NCBI GenBank assembly: GCA_002747435.1
Contig: PDPH01000059.1
Location: 1-46,216 of the forward strand
Length of the DNA stretch: 46,216 bases
Direction of reading: 5' to 3'
Origin: Pseudomonadota bacterium
GTDB lineage: Bacteria > Pseudomonadota > Gammaproteobacteria > Thiotrichales > Thiotrichaceae
Shown: piece by piece, positions 6,095 to 14,282 of the stretch
Position numbering within the stretch: the first letter of the stretch is position 1
Layout of the letters: each line of letters starts with the position of its first letter
Notes under the pieces: generated by a model
What the model was told of the DNA's origin: nothing
What the model saw: the letters and a program-made list of their open reading frames with translations, nothing else
The model's database searches: none
Made by a program: the position numbers and the translations under genes

Positions 6095-6900
6095 TGGCTA
6101 TCTCGCTTAAATCGCTCACCAAACCGACCCAACGACCCGTGATAATCACACTGGTTGGGGAAGGTGGCATAGGTAAAAGCAGCCTAGGTGCCAACTTTCC
6201 AAATCCAGTGTTTATCCGCACCGAAGATGGCACTCAATCCATCAGCCATCGTGACGATGTAGCTTTGTTCCCGGTAGCCAACACCTATCAGGACGTTATA
6301 GATGCCATGCAGGCACTAGCCACTGAGGAACACAGTTTTAAAACTTTGGTGTTGGACTCCATCACCCAGCTCAATGTGTTGGCAGAAGCTGAAGTGGTCA
6401 TGAACGATCCCAAGTGCCCGAAAGGCATCAACCAAGCATTGGGCGGTTTTGGTAATGGTCATGCCGCCGTGTCTGACATGCACCGCATGGTGCGCGAAGC
6501 AGCAGGCTGGTTGGTCGCCCAGAAAAACATGAACGTGGTATTTATCGCCCATGCCATCGCCGAGACGGTCGACCCACCCGACACCGACAGCTACACCCGT
6601 TACAGCATCCGCATGAATGCCAGAAGTGTTGCCCATTACAGTGACAACGTAGATCTGGTTGGGTTTATCAAACTGCGTACTTTTACCCGTGGCGAGGGTA
6701 ACGTGAAGAAAGCGACCACCACTGGAGAGCGCATTATCACTTGCTACCCGACAGCCAACCACATCAGCAAGAATCGCTTTGGCATCAAGGAAGATTTGGT
6801 TTTTGCAGAAGGGACTAATCCGTTTGTAAGCTGGATACCCGCCTTGCAAACATCCAACACTTCAAACACTGAACGCAAAGCAAACAAACAAGGAGCATAA
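6094..6900 (+). CDS. Sak4-like RecA-fold ATPase (AAA_24)
   Basis: Phage Sak4 proteins are RecA-core single-strand annealing or recombination mediator proteins. This 268-residue protein has Walker A GEGGIGKSS (22-30), Walker B TLVLDSIT (84-91), and the family feature VVFIAHA after it. The length fits the family. It lies between the small coiled-coil gene and a DUF669 gene, the usual neighbourhood. It probably works with the DUF669 protein on ssDNA and with the nuclease downstream, which is inferred from gene order. Confidence 0.88.
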   Translation: MAISLKSLTKPTQRPVIITLVGEGGIGKSSLGANFPNPVFIRTEDGTQSISHRDDVALFPVANTYQDVIDAMQALATEEHSFKTLVLDSITQLNVLAEAEVVMNDPKCPKGINQALGGFGNGHAAVSDMHRMVREAAGWLVAQKNMNVVFIAHAIAETVDPPDTDSYTRYSIRMNARSVAHYSDNVDLVGFIKLRTFTRGEGNVKKATTTGERIITCYPTANHISKNRFGIKEDLVFAEGTNPFVSWIPALQTSNTSNTERKANKQGA

Positions 6901-6902
6901 AC

Positions 6903-7427
6903 ATGGCCTCATTAAACATGAATTTTGACGCAAGTGCAGTGGAACCATCTTCCGTCTATGACCCGCTACCTAATGGTGAATACCTATGCTGCGTGGTTGC
7001 TAGCGACATGAAATACACCCGTGACAACACCGGCCAATATCTGGAACTGGAATTAGAAGTAATGGATGGCAATTTCAAAGGCCGTAAAGTTTGGGATCGT
7101 CTTAATTTGATCAACCACAATGCCAAGGCCGTGGAGATAGCCCAACGCCAATTATCCAGCATTTGCCATGCGGCGGGGGTATTGCATGTTACGGACTCCA
7201 ACCAGTTACATAACATCCCAGTGATTGCCACGGTGAAATACCGTGAACCCAATGGTCCATATAACGCTAGCAATGATGTGCGTGGTTACAAGGCAGCAAG
7301 CCAATCAGCGACCACTGCGCAGCCTGCCACGTCACCCGCAGCACCGCCTGTTCATCAGTCATTTGCCTCAACAACCCAACAAACGGCGACCACAGGTGTA
7401 GTACCGCCTTGGGGTCGTAGAACATGA
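6903..7427 (+). CDS. DUF669 family phage ssDNA-binding-like protein
   Basis: DUF669 proteins act in place of SSB in many phage recombination operons. The 174-residue protein has an N-terminal DUF669 domain (about 1-125: YDPLPNGEYLCCVVASDMKY, LELELEVMDGNFKGRKVWDR) and a low-complexity Ala/Thr/Pro tail (about 130-174) ending VVPPWGRRT. The tail is long like the SSB linker, but the terminus is basic and lacks the acidic tip of SSB. The next gene, overlapping by ATGA, supplies a protein that does have that tip. Confidence 0.88.
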   Translation: MASLNMNFDASAVEPSSVYDPLPNGEYLCCVVASDMKYTRDNTGQYLELELEVMDGNFKGRKVWDRLNLINHNAKAVEIAQRQLSSICHAAGVLHVTDSNQLHNIPVIATVKYREPNGPYNASNDVRGYKAASQSATTAQPATSPAAPPVHQSFASTTQQTATTGVVPPWGRRT

Positions 7428-7651
7428 CATCCAGTGAAAAACACCGACAATTAGTTTCATTACAAATTCAGATTGATGATTTAAACCAACAGCTTGAACA
7501 GCTAAAAAACACCCCGATCAACACATGTTGTATTGAGTGTATTTATTCAGATAAAGCAAACTTTTTCTGTAGCCAATGGGGCGAGATAGTACCTGACGGG
7601 CATCGGGAACAAGCCAACTGCCCATATTTTGATGACGACATCCCTTTTTAG
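7424..7651 (+). CDS. Small Cys-rich protein ending in an SSB-like DDDIPF tip
   Basis: The protein has 75 residues. The N-terminal part (about 5-30) is a short coiled coil (LQIQIDDLNQQLEQLKN). Residues 35-66 carry five Cys (35, 36, 39, 49, 66) in a pattern that could bind zinc. The C-terminus CPYFDDDIPF is acidic-hydrophobic; the last six residues match the E. coli SSB tip, which docks RecO, RecQ, PriA, ExoI and the Pol III chi subunit. It overlaps the DUF669 gene as ATGA, so the two are made together. No name is known to me; the role as a docking partner is inference. Confidence 0.8.
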   Translation: MTSSEKHRQLVSLQIQIDDLNQQLEQLKNTPINTCCIECIYSDKANFFCSQWGEIVPDGHREQANCPYFDDDIPF

Positions 7652-7706
7652 TTTTTTTCTGCCTGTTCGGAGAGCAGGCAGGCGAAAGCAAACAAGGAAC
7701 ACAAAC

Positions 7707-8792
7707 ATGGCACAGCTACCTGAAAATACCAACAACACTTTGCATATTATTGAGCAGGCCGTCCTGCAAAAGGCAGAGGACTGGAAACGCCATCACCTTG
7801 GCGCATCCGTAATAGGCAATCCTTGCAACCGTGCCTTGTGGTACGGGTTTCGCTGGTGTAAAGCCCCAGCACTGTCCGGTCGGCAATTGCGCCTATTTGC
7901 CAGAGGCCAACGTGAAGAGGATATATTGGTAAACCTGTTGCGCCAAGCTGGCGTGCGAGTGATTACGGTAGATGTCAACACAGGTCAGCAATATCGCTTT
8001 TCTGACATTGGCGGCCACTTCGGTGGCTCCATGGACGGAGCGGCATTAGGTTTGGTGGAAGCGCCCAAGACTTGGCATGTGCTGGAATTCAAAACCCACA
8101 ATGCCAAAAGTTTTGTAGCATTGATCAAAAACGGCGTACAAGCTAGTAAACCCATGCACTACACCCAGATGCAATGTTACATGCACTGGACGGGTATGAA
8201 GCGAGCTTATTACATGGCTGTCAACAAGAACGACGATAGCCTGTACGGTGAGCGCATTCATTACGATGATGCTCATGCCGAAGCAGCTTTATCAAAAGCA
8301 GACAGCATCATCAAAGCTAATGAACCGCCCGCCGGTATCAGCCAAAACCCAGAATGGTATGAATGCAAATGGTGCGATTATCATGATCTGTGTTTTGGTC
8401 AGCGTATTGCTTTGAAGAGCTGCCGCACTTGCATCCATGCCACCCCTATACAGGGAGGAAATACTGGTCTGTGGTCATGCGCACTAAATCAATCGATTGA
8501 TGCAAAACAAAAAAAAGGATGTGACCAACATCTTTTTATACCCGTCCTGATACCGTTTGCCGATCCAGTAGATGCCAATGAAGCTGAAAACTGGATTCAA
8601 TACGAAACACAACAAGGTGTATGTTTTCGCAACTGCTCCCAGTGTGACAAAGGGCTAGCCGCTTATTCATCCGACGAATTGCAGCACCTGCCAACAGGGT
8701 TAATCGCTGATGCAGGCATAGATCAGATCAGAACCAGATTGAATGCGGAGATCGTATGCGGGAGGTGCGGGAATGAAAAAATATTTCAGTGA
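7707..8792 (+). CDS. Cas4/RecB-like PD-(D/E)XK nuclease with iron-sulfur cysteines
   Basis: The start at 7707 follows AAGGAAC; the upstream in-frame extension to 7629 is unlikely. The 361-residue product shows the RecB-family nuclease motifs D110 (GGSMDG), E127-x-K129 (LEFKTHN) and Q154 (HYTQMQCY). C40 together with C220, C223 and C229 (CKWCDYHDLC) matches the Cas4/AddB four-cysteine iron-sulfur pattern. A second Cys/His group follows (C239, C242, C258, C272, H275), and two CxxC pairs lie near the C-terminus (310/313, 351/354). It is the likely 5' exonuclease that prepares ssDNA for the Sak4/DUF669 annealing system. Confidence 0.87.
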   Translation: MAQLPENTNNTLHIIEQAVLQKAEDWKRHHLGASVIGNPCNRALWYGFRWCKAPALSGRQLRLFARGQREEDILVNLLRQAGVRVITVDVNTGQQYRFSDIGGHFGGSMDGAALGLVEAPKTWHVLEFKTHNAKSFVALIKNGVQASKPMHYTQMQCYMHWTGMKRAYYMAVNKNDDSLYGERIHYDDAHAEAALSKADSIIKANEPPAGISQNPEWYECKWCDYHDLCFGQRIALKSCRTCIHATPIQGGNTGLWSCALNQSIDAKQKKGCDQHLFIPVLIPFADPVDANEAENWIQYETQQGVCFRNCSQCDKGLAAYSSDELQHLPTGLIADAGIDQIRTRLNAEIVCGRCGNEKIFQ

Positions 8793-9069
8793 ATTAAATC
8801 GTTTACCCCAATTGGGCGAGCGTGTTTTTATCCCCCCAAAGCCCAAAAATTATATCAGTCCAAAACATCCCCACGGCGGGTGCTTTGGGGTGGTTGTCGG
8901 TGTTGAAGGATTTGCTACCAACAGCATCGACAAAAAGAGTAGTTCGTTGGAAGTCGCGGAATTTCTGGGAGTATGGATCAGGATTCATTTAGACAATGGC
9001 GAAGAGGTGGGGACAATCTTGGACTTCCTTCAGTCCGTTATAACATCTCCTCAAGCTGAGGAAATGTAG
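8773..9069 (+). CDS. Hypothetical small phage protein
   Basis: The gene is unrecognised; 98 residues from ATG 8773, preceded by GGGAGG at about 8760 and overlapping the nuclease end by 20 bases. The first half is Pro/Lys/Gly-rich (GERVFIPPKPKNYISPKHPH), followed by a compact part (GVWIRIHLDNGEEVGTILDF) that looks like a small beta barrel. Co-transcription with the recombination genes is likely. Confidence 0.6.
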   Translation: MKKYFSELNRLPQLGERVFIPPKPKNYISPKHPHGGCFGVVVGVEGFATNSIDKKSSSLEVAEFLGVWIRIHLDNGEEVGTILDFLQSVITSPQAEEM

Positions 9070-9082
9070 CTGGAGAACGACA

Positions 9083-9157
9083 ATGCAACTATTTAATTAT
9101 ACAGGGTATATGCCTGATGGCTTCTTGGATGCTACTAGTTCATTTGCTTCACTGTGA
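9083..9157 (+). CDS. Possible 24-residue ORF or gene remnant
   Basis: ATG 9083 is preceded by GGAGA at 9072-9076; the peptide starts MQLFNYTGYMPDGFLDA. It fills part of the 143-bp gap between two small genes. It may be a leader or the stub of a decayed gene; the rest of the gap shows no frame. Confidence 0.25.
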   Translation: MQLFNYTGYMPDGFLDATSSFASL

Positions 9158-9212
9158 GACACGATAATGGGAAAAAGGCTGATATTGGATTCAGGGTGTG
9201 GGAGGTGCAGGG

Positions 9213-9590
9213 ATGAGTAAGCAACTATGTCAATGCGGTTTCGGTGATGGTTGGTATTGTGACGGTAAATACTCTATTCATGAGCTGAATTTTTCCAGTA
9301 ATCCAACTGCACAAAAATTTGTGGATCGTAAACCAGCCGCAACCGTGTTCGGGCATATCAGTGAGCATTATGTGGTTGCCAAAATTTATGGATCAGGGAA
9401 ACCCGAACAGCGTTTCCAGTATAAGGACAATCATGTCAGTTTTTCTGAGCGTCGTCAAAATGCCATGAATGCTGCGGTTCAATGGGTTACTGAGCAGTTT
9501 TCGCAGCAAGATTTGTTTGAGCAGCAGCGGGTGTTGTGTGCGCGGCTGAATGAGTTAGCTGAGAAGGGAATCTTAAATGCAACTACGTGA
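9213..9590 (+). CDS. Hypothetical phage protein with candidate sliding-clamp motif
   Basis: The gene is unrecognised; 125 residues from ATG 9213 with GGGAGG upstream. The N-terminus has four Cys/His-type residues (CQCGFGDGWYC). The middle is basic-aromatic (YKDNHVSFSERRQNAMNAAV). The segment SQQDLFEQQ fits the loose beta-clamp binding consensus QxDLF. The end overlaps the helicase gene by 14 bases, so it is probably translated together with it. A zinc-binding helicase accessory is possible but unproven. Confidence 0.6.
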   Translation: MSKQLCQCGFGDGWYCDGKYSIHELNFSSNPTAQKFVDRKPAATVFGHISEHYVVAKIYGSGKPEQRFQYKDNHVSFSERRQNAMNAAVQWVTEQFSQQDLFEQQRVLCARLNELAEKGILNATT

Positions 9591-11190
9591 CTATCAACGT
9601 ACCAGTATTGATGCTACTTATAACTGGTTCCAGCGCAACCCGACCGGTAATCCATTACTAGTGCTGCCTACCGGGTCTGGCAAAACGATTATTGCAGGGA
9701 TGTTTACCAAAGAAATCATGGAGTCATGGCCTAATCAAAGGATTGTCTGCTGCACTCATGTAAAAGAACTTATCAGCCAGAACTATGAAACTCTTTTAAA
9801 GATATGGCCGGATGCGCCAGCCGGTATCTACAGTGCTAGTTTCAACAGACGTGAGGAGTCCGCACAAATCCTATTTGCCGGTATCCAGTCAGTCTATAAC
9901 AAAGCCATGCACATTGGCTGGGCTGACCTGATCCTTGTGGATGAAGCACATCTAATCCCCAAAAAAACCATGACCGGCATGTATCGAGTATTCCTTGATG
10001 CCATGCAAAAAATCAACCCAGCTTTGCGCATCATCGGCCTAACCGCTACACCGTACCGGCTAGATTCTGGGCTGTTGATCGAAGGCGAAGGTGCTATCTT
10101 CCACGACATCGCCTATGAAGTCCCTATTGGCTTGCTACTGGAACGCGGCTACCTGTCGCCATTGACGACAGAGCCAGTCAGAGAACGTATCAACACCAAA
10201 GGCGTAAAAAAACGGGGCGGTGATTTTGTTTTGTCTGATCTGGCAAAAGCCGTGGACAAAGACGACATCACCCGCAAAGCTGTAGCTGAAATTGTCGAGC
10301 TGGGACAAAGTCGGAAAAGTTGGATTGTATTTTGTGCCAGCATCAGCCATGCAGAGAACGTAGCTACAGCTATCCGCGCACATGGTGTGAGCGTTGAACT
10401 GGTTACCGGCAAGACACTCAAACGCCAACGTGAAATCACGTTAACCAACTTCAAAACTGGGATCATTCGTTGCCTAGTTAATGTAGACGTGCTGACCACC
10501 GGATTTGATGCGCCCAATATCGATTTGCTAGCCATGCTGCGCCCGACACAAAGCACAGCCTTATATATACAAATCATGGGTCGTGGCATGCGTATACATC
10601 CAAGTAAGCAGGATTGTCTAGTGCTTGACTTTGCTGGGAACATTGCCCGACATGGACCAATAGATGCCGTAGCCCCACAAGACAAAGACACCAGCGCCAG
10701 CATCGGTACTGGAGAAGCACCTACCAGAATCTGCCCAGAGTGTGGTGCAAGCATGCATGCATCCTCAACAGAGTGTGCTGATTGTGGTTTTATTTTTCCT
10801 GATAAGGGAGTAAACCACAAAACGACGGCCTCCACACTAGCAGCTCTCAGCAATGCCGTAGAGCCAGACTGTTACGAAATCACCGACGTGCTGTATTCCC
10901 GGCACAAAAAAGAAGGCAAGCCAGACAGTTTGCGAGTCGATTATTACCATGGCTTTCGACGCATCGCATCAGAATGGGTATGTGTTGAGCACGCTGGCAA
11001 GGCAGGGAGCAACGCTCGCCATTGGCTGACCCAACGTATGGATAACGATCTGATCAGCACCTTGCCAGCTTATCCACCAAGGACAGTGACAGAAGTGCTG
11101 AATTATACTGATCAACTGGCAAAGCCAAAATGTTTGCTGTGCAAACAGGCAGGCAAGTTTACCGAGATCGTGAAATACGAATGGAGATAA
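9577..11190 (+). CDS. Superfamily 2 DEAH-box helicase with zinc-ribbon C-terminus
   Basis: The protein has 537 residues. Motifs in order: Q-like N-terminus (LRDYQRTSI), Walker A PTGSGKT (31-37), DEAH (122-125), motif III LTATP (155-159), motif V-like DVLTTGFDAP, and motif VI QIMGRGMRIH. After the helicase core come a CPECG...CADCG zinc ribbon and a C-terminal domain with a further CLLC pair. This layout fits phage helicases related to UvsW/RAD25-type branch-migration or replication enzymes. In the operon it would unwind recombination or replication intermediates. Confidence 0.9.
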   Translation: MQLRDYQRTSIDATYNWFQRNPTGNPLLVLPTGSGKTIIAGMFTKEIMESWPNQRIVCCTHVKELISQNYETLLKIWPDAPAGIYSASFNRREESAQILFAGIQSVYNKAMHIGWADLILVDEAHLIPKKTMTGMYRVFLDAMQKINPALRIIGLTATPYRLDSGLLIEGEGAIFHDIAYEVPIGLLLERGYLSPLTTEPVRERINTKGVKKRGGDFVLSDLAKAVDKDDITRKAVAEIVELGQSRKSWIVFCASISHAENVATAIRAHGVSVELVTGKTLKRQREITLTNFKTGIIRCLVNVDVLTTGFDAPNIDLLAMLRPTQSTALYIQIMGRGMRIHPSKQDCLVLDFAGNIARHGPIDAVAPQDKDTSASIGTGEAPTRICPECGASMHASSTECADCGFIFPDKGVNHKTTASTLAALSNAVEPDCYEITDVLYSRHKKEGKPDSLRVDYYHGFRRIASEWVCVEHAGKAGSNARHWLTQRMDNDLISTLPAYPPRTVTEVLNYTDQLAKPKCLLCKQAGKFTEIVKYEWR

Positions 11191-11192
11191 CA

Positions 11193-11489
11193 ATGGGTCA
11201 GGACGTTTTAAACATGCAACAGGCTGCAAGTTATATGGATTGTGCTGTTAACACCTTCAAAGCACATGTGATGAACCATATTCCTCACCAAAAAATAGGG
11301 CGATCCTATAAATTTCTCAAAACAGACCTTGAGGCATACATACAAGGGAGAAAGCCGTGGAAGGACTCTACAAGCACAAAAACAGTCAGTACTGGCAACT
11401 CAGCAAGGTTGTTGCAGGTAAGCTCATTCGCAGAAGCACTAAAACGAAGGACAAAGCAGAAGCAGAAAGGCGAGCTAGAAAATGGATAG
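11193..11489 (+). CDS. Excisionase-like helix-turn-helix protein
   Basis: The start at 11193 follows GGAGA and lies 3 bases past the helicase stop. The 98-residue product has a MerR/excisionase HTH near the N-terminus (MQQAASYMDCAVNTFKAHVM, then IGRSYKFLKTDLEAYI), which is the helix-turn-helix-17 pattern. The rest is a basic tail. The gene overlaps the integrase start by 133 bases in another frame. It probably acts as Xis or a directionality factor, by position. Confidence 0.75.
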   Translation: MGQDVLNMQQAASYMDCAVNTFKAHVMNHIPHQKIGRSYKFLKTDLEAYIQGRKPWKDSTSTKTVSTGNSARLLQVSSFAEALKRRTKQKQKGELENG

Positions 11490-12397
11490 CCGAAATAGAG
11501 GAGCAGGTTATCCATGGTGCACGAACCATTCTTACTTTTGAACAAGCCGCTGCTCTATATGTGGATTCCTATGGACATAAAAAAAGCATGGATGACGACA
11601 TTCATAGCTTACAACGAGCAATGCCGTTCATTGGTAAAATGGATATTGAGACCATCCACGAACGCACATTTAAACCTTGCCGTGACGAACTATTAAAGTC
11701 TGGATTAAAAGCATCAACCGTTAATCGCACTATTGCGATTATCAGCTTGGTATTAAAACATTGTGCATTAACTTGGCGTGATGACCACAACAAGCCATAT
11801 TTAGATACAGTGCCGAGAATAGAGCGTGTACCAGAACGCGATAAGTCACCAGCTATACCACTGACAAATGAGCAATTAAGCAGCTTATTTGAACACATGA
11901 ACAATAGATACCGAGTCATTACCACATTTGCAATACATACCGGATTACGCGAAAAAACACAGTGCGCTTTACAATGGGATTGGCTTCATCAAGAAAACGG
12001 GATTTACTTTTTCTGGTTACCCAAATCAAGTATGAAGTCAGGTCGACCATTCTACTGTGTACTCAATAGCACAGCAGCAGCAATCATAATGAACCAAAAA
12101 GGGCTGCATAGTGAATATGTCTTTCCTTCACCACGTGGCGGACGTTACTGGAAATTCAACTCAAAACACTTTAGAGGTGCTAGGACGAAAGCGGGATTAA
12201 ACGGGATTGCAACATGGCACAGTATGAGAGCCACTTTTGCCACACGATTGAGAAAACTTGGTGTGTCAGAAGAATCTCGAAAAGACCTACTTGACCATTC
12301 AGGCAGTATTACAACTCATTACTCAGTTCCAGAAATAAACAACCTTTATGAACTGGTTCAAAAGCTGGCGTATGAGTACCCTAAAATTGAGTATTAG
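11357..12397 (+). CDS. int: Tyrosine recombinase integrase
   Basis: The start codon is GTG at 11357, preceded by AGGGAGA. The 346-residue protein has an N-terminal arm-binding region (1-55), a core-binding SAM-like domain (about 60-150), and a catalytic domain with R198 (HTGLREKT), K227, H288 and R291 (WHSMRATFA), H314 (LLDHSGS) and the nucleophile Y322 (THYSVPEI), so it looks active. It lies inside the 3' end of the excisionase frame and ends 74 bp from tRNA-Met. It should catalyse integration into the tRNA 3' end. Confidence 0.95.
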   Translation: MEGLYKHKNSQYWQLSKVVAGKLIRRSTKTKDKAEAERRARKWIAEIEEQVIHGARTILTFEQAAALYVDSYGHKKSMDDDIHSLQRAMPFIGKMDIETIHERTFKPCRDELLKSGLKASTVNRTIAIISLVLKHCALTWRDDHNKPYLDTVPRIERVPERDKSPAIPLTNEQLSSLFEHMNNRYRVITTFAIHTGLREKTQCALQWDWLHQENGIYFFWLPKSSMKSGRPFYCVLNSTAAAIIMNQKGLHSEYVFPSPRGGRYWKFNSKHFRGARTKAGLNGIATWHSMRATFATRLRKLGVSEESRKDLLDHSGSITTHYSVPEINNLYELVQKLAYEYPKIEY

Positions 12398-12432
12398 GAA
12401 ATAATGACAATCGAAGAATTGCCGAAGCAAAA

Positions 12433-12465
12433 AAGGACTTACGGAAAAAAATCACGTAAGTCCTT
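12433..12465 (-). terminator. Rho-independent terminator after tRNA-Met
   Basis: The 11-bp arms AAGGACTTACG and CGTAAGTCCTT have an 11-base loop. On the minus strand the stem is followed by a TTTT run. It sits just past the tRNA 3' end and also ahead of the converging integrase end, so it may stop transcription from both sides. Confidence 0.75.
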
Positions 12466-12471
12466 GATATA

Positions 12472-12548
12472 TGGTGGCTACGGTGGGATTTGAACCTACG
12501 ACCCCAGCATTATGAGTGCTGTGCTCTAACCAACTGAGCTACGTAGCC
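12472..12548 (-). tRNA. tRNA-Met (anticodon CAT), likely integration target
   Basis: The cloverleaf reads GGCTACGTAGCTCAGTTGG... with anticodon loop CTCATAA and an encoded CCA end (12474-12472). The 7-bp acceptor stem closes fully. It looks like elongator Met rather than the initiator; a CAT-anticodon tRNA-Ile2 is less likely by its GGCTACG start. It follows ychF on the same strand and faces the integrase. Confidence 0.9.
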
Positions 12549-12595
12549 AAGAGGTTGCAGATAGTAATGAGAGAGAAACCTTCTGTCAAGCTTAA

Positions 12596-13687
12596 TCAGA
12601 CATTAAAACGAAAATGGACAACATCGCCTTCTTTCATAATGTAGTCCTTACCTTCCAAGCGCCATTTACCGGCATCTTTCGCGCCTTGTTCACCTTGATA
12701 CTGAATAAAATCATCATAAGCAATGACCTCGGCACGAATAAAACCACGCTCAAAATCAGTATGAATTTTACCCGCCCCTTGAGGTGCAGTCGCGCCTTTG
12801 TGTACTGTCCAAGCACGTACTTCTTTGACGCCTGCTGTAAAAAAGGTTTGCAAACTCAATAATTCATAACCTGCACGAATCACTCGATTTAAACCAGGCT
12901 CTTCCAGCCCCATACTTTCCAAAAACTCTAGCTGATCTTCCGCTTCCATTTGGGATAGCTCAGATTCCATTGCCGCACACACCGGCACAAGCTGAGCACC
13001 TTCCGCCTCTGCAATCGCTTGTACAGCATCTAGGTAAGGATTATCTGTAAAACCTTCTTCATTTACATTAGCAATAAATAACAAAGGCTTAATAGTAATC
13101 AAATGGAATTCGCGTACGACTTTTTGCTCTTCAGCAGACATTTCCAATAAGCGGGCTGCTTTACCTTCTGACAAATGCAGCAATACGCGTTCAGCCACGG
13201 CTTTTTGTGCCAACATTTCCTTATTACCGGACTTGGAAGCTTTGGCAAGGCGCTGTACAGCACGCTCCATGCTTTCCATGTCGGCCAATACCAACTCAGT
13301 ATTAATGATTTCAATATCGTGAGCCGGATCAATCTTACCTGCCACATGAACAATATCGTCATTGTCAAAACAACGCACTACCTGAGCAATGGCATCCGTT
13401 TCACGAATATGTGCCAAAAATTTATTGCCCAAGCCCTCACCTTTGGAAGCACCTGCAACCAAACCGGCTATGTCAACAAATTCCATCGTAGTGGGCAAAA
13501 TACGCTCTGGCTTGACAATCGCTGCCAAGGCCTCCAGACGCAAATCAGGCACCGGCACAATACCGACATTAGGTTCTATAGTACAAAATGGGTAGTTTTC
13601 CGCCTGAATACCCGCCTTAGTCAGCGCATTAAATAAAGTAGATTTACCTACATTAGGCAGACCAACGATGCCGCACTTGAATCCCAT
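12596..13687 (-). CDS. ychF: Redox-responsive ATPase YchF
   Basis: YchF is an Obg-family P-loop protein that prefers ATP and associates with ribosomes. The 363 residues match the family length. G1 is GLPNVGKST (8-16); the G4 equivalent is NVNEEG instead of NKxD, the hallmark of ATP preference. The C-terminal TGS-like domain ends in [11 protein letters not shown], the standard YchF ending. It lies 19 bp after pth in the usual pth-ychF order. Confidence 0.97.
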   Translation of the reverse strand: MGFKCGIVGLPNVGKSTLFNALTKAGIQAENYPFCTIEPNVGIVPVPDLRLEALAAIVKPERILPTTMEFVDIAGLVAGASKGEGLGNKFLAHIRETDAIAQVVRCFDNDDIVHVAGKIDPAHDIEIINTELVLADMESMERAVQRLAKASKSGNKEMLAQKAVAERVLLHLSEGKAARLLEMSAEEQKVVREFHLITIKPLLFIANVNEEGFTDNPYLDAVQAIAEAEGAQLVPVCAAMESELSQMEAEDQLEFLESMGLEEPGLNRVIRAGYELLSLQTFFTAGVKEVRAWTVHKGATAPQGAGKIHTDFERGFIRAEVIAYDDFIQYQGEQGAKDAGKWRLEGKDYIMKEGDVVHFRFNV

Positions 13688-13706
13688 ACCGTTTTACTCT
13701 TTTTGG

Positions 13707-14282
13707 CTATTGGCGATGTAACTCATTCATCGCTTTTTGTGTATCACCGGCCACAACCCACGCTATCTGATCAGCGGCTCGGTCTATGGCCTGCATAATG
13801 GCTATTTCATCATCGCGTGAAGCTTGCGACAACACATAATCAACCACTTTATCACGATCACCCGGATGACCAATGCCCAAACGTAAACGCCAATAATTAG
13901 CGCTTAAATGCGCGTGTAGATCACGCAAACCATTGTGACCACCATGACCGCCTGCTTGCTTGAGACGTAATATACCGGGCGCTAAATCCAGCTCATCATG
14001 AGCCACCAAAATTTCCTCGACAGGAATACGGTAGAAGTTTGCCAATTGCTTGACAGCCAATCCACTACGATTCATGAAGGTCATGGGTTTGATGAGCCAA
14101 ACAGCATCCGTAGCTAGCTGGATTTTGCAGACTTCACCAGAAAAACGCTTTTCAGATGAAAAGCTTGCATTCGCACGTCGTGCCAACTCATCTACAAACC
14201 AAAACCCGGCATTGTGCCGGGTCTTGTTATACTTGCTGCCCGGATTACCCAGACCGGCAATTAAACGGATGGCTTGTGCCAT
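13707..14282 (-). CDS. pth: Peptidyl-tRNA hydrolase
   Basis: Pth releases peptides from drop-off peptidyl-tRNAs. The 191-residue protein has the family signature (LIAGLGNPGSKYNKTRHNAG with the catalytic His) and the conserved KPMTFMNRSG and GHNGLRD motifs. Its ATG overlaps the rplY stop by one base. Confidence 0.97.
   Translation of the reverse strand: MAQAIRLIAGLGNPGSKYNKTRHNAGFWFVDELARRANASFSSEKRFSGEVCKIQLATDAVWLIKPMTFMNRSGLAVKQLANFYRIPVEEILVAHDELDLAPGILRLKQAGGHGGHNGLRDLHAHLSANYWRLRLGIGHPGDRDKVVDYVLSQASRDDEIAIMQAIDRAADQIAWVVAGDTQKAMNELHRQ

Larger units (their letters stand above)
1..12471. mobile_element. Phage-like integrative element (right part; left end outside window)
   Basis: The segment carries a tyrosine integrase, an excisionase-like gene, a phage-type recombination set (Sak4-like ATPase, DUF669 protein, Cas4-like nuclease, SF2 helicase), a BRO-N antirepressor and two toxin-antitoxin pairs. 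The integrase ends 74 bp from the 3' end of tRNA-Met, the usual arrangement for tRNA-targeting integrases. Beyond the tRNA the gene order is conserved chromosome. I saw no second copy of the tRNA 3' end inside the window, so the left attachment site must lie further left. No capsid, terminase or tail genes are visible, so whether this is a complete phage, a satellite or another integrative element is open. Confidence 0.85.

Noticed and set aside
6316..6849. Minus-strand 177-codon ORF inside the Sak4-like gene
   Set aside because: It is a shadow of the ATPase gene; no family features and no ribosome site.
10149..10853. Minus-strand 234-codon ORF inside the helicase gene
   Set aside because: It is antisense to the SF2 helicase, whose motifs are intact, and the translation has no recognisable domain.
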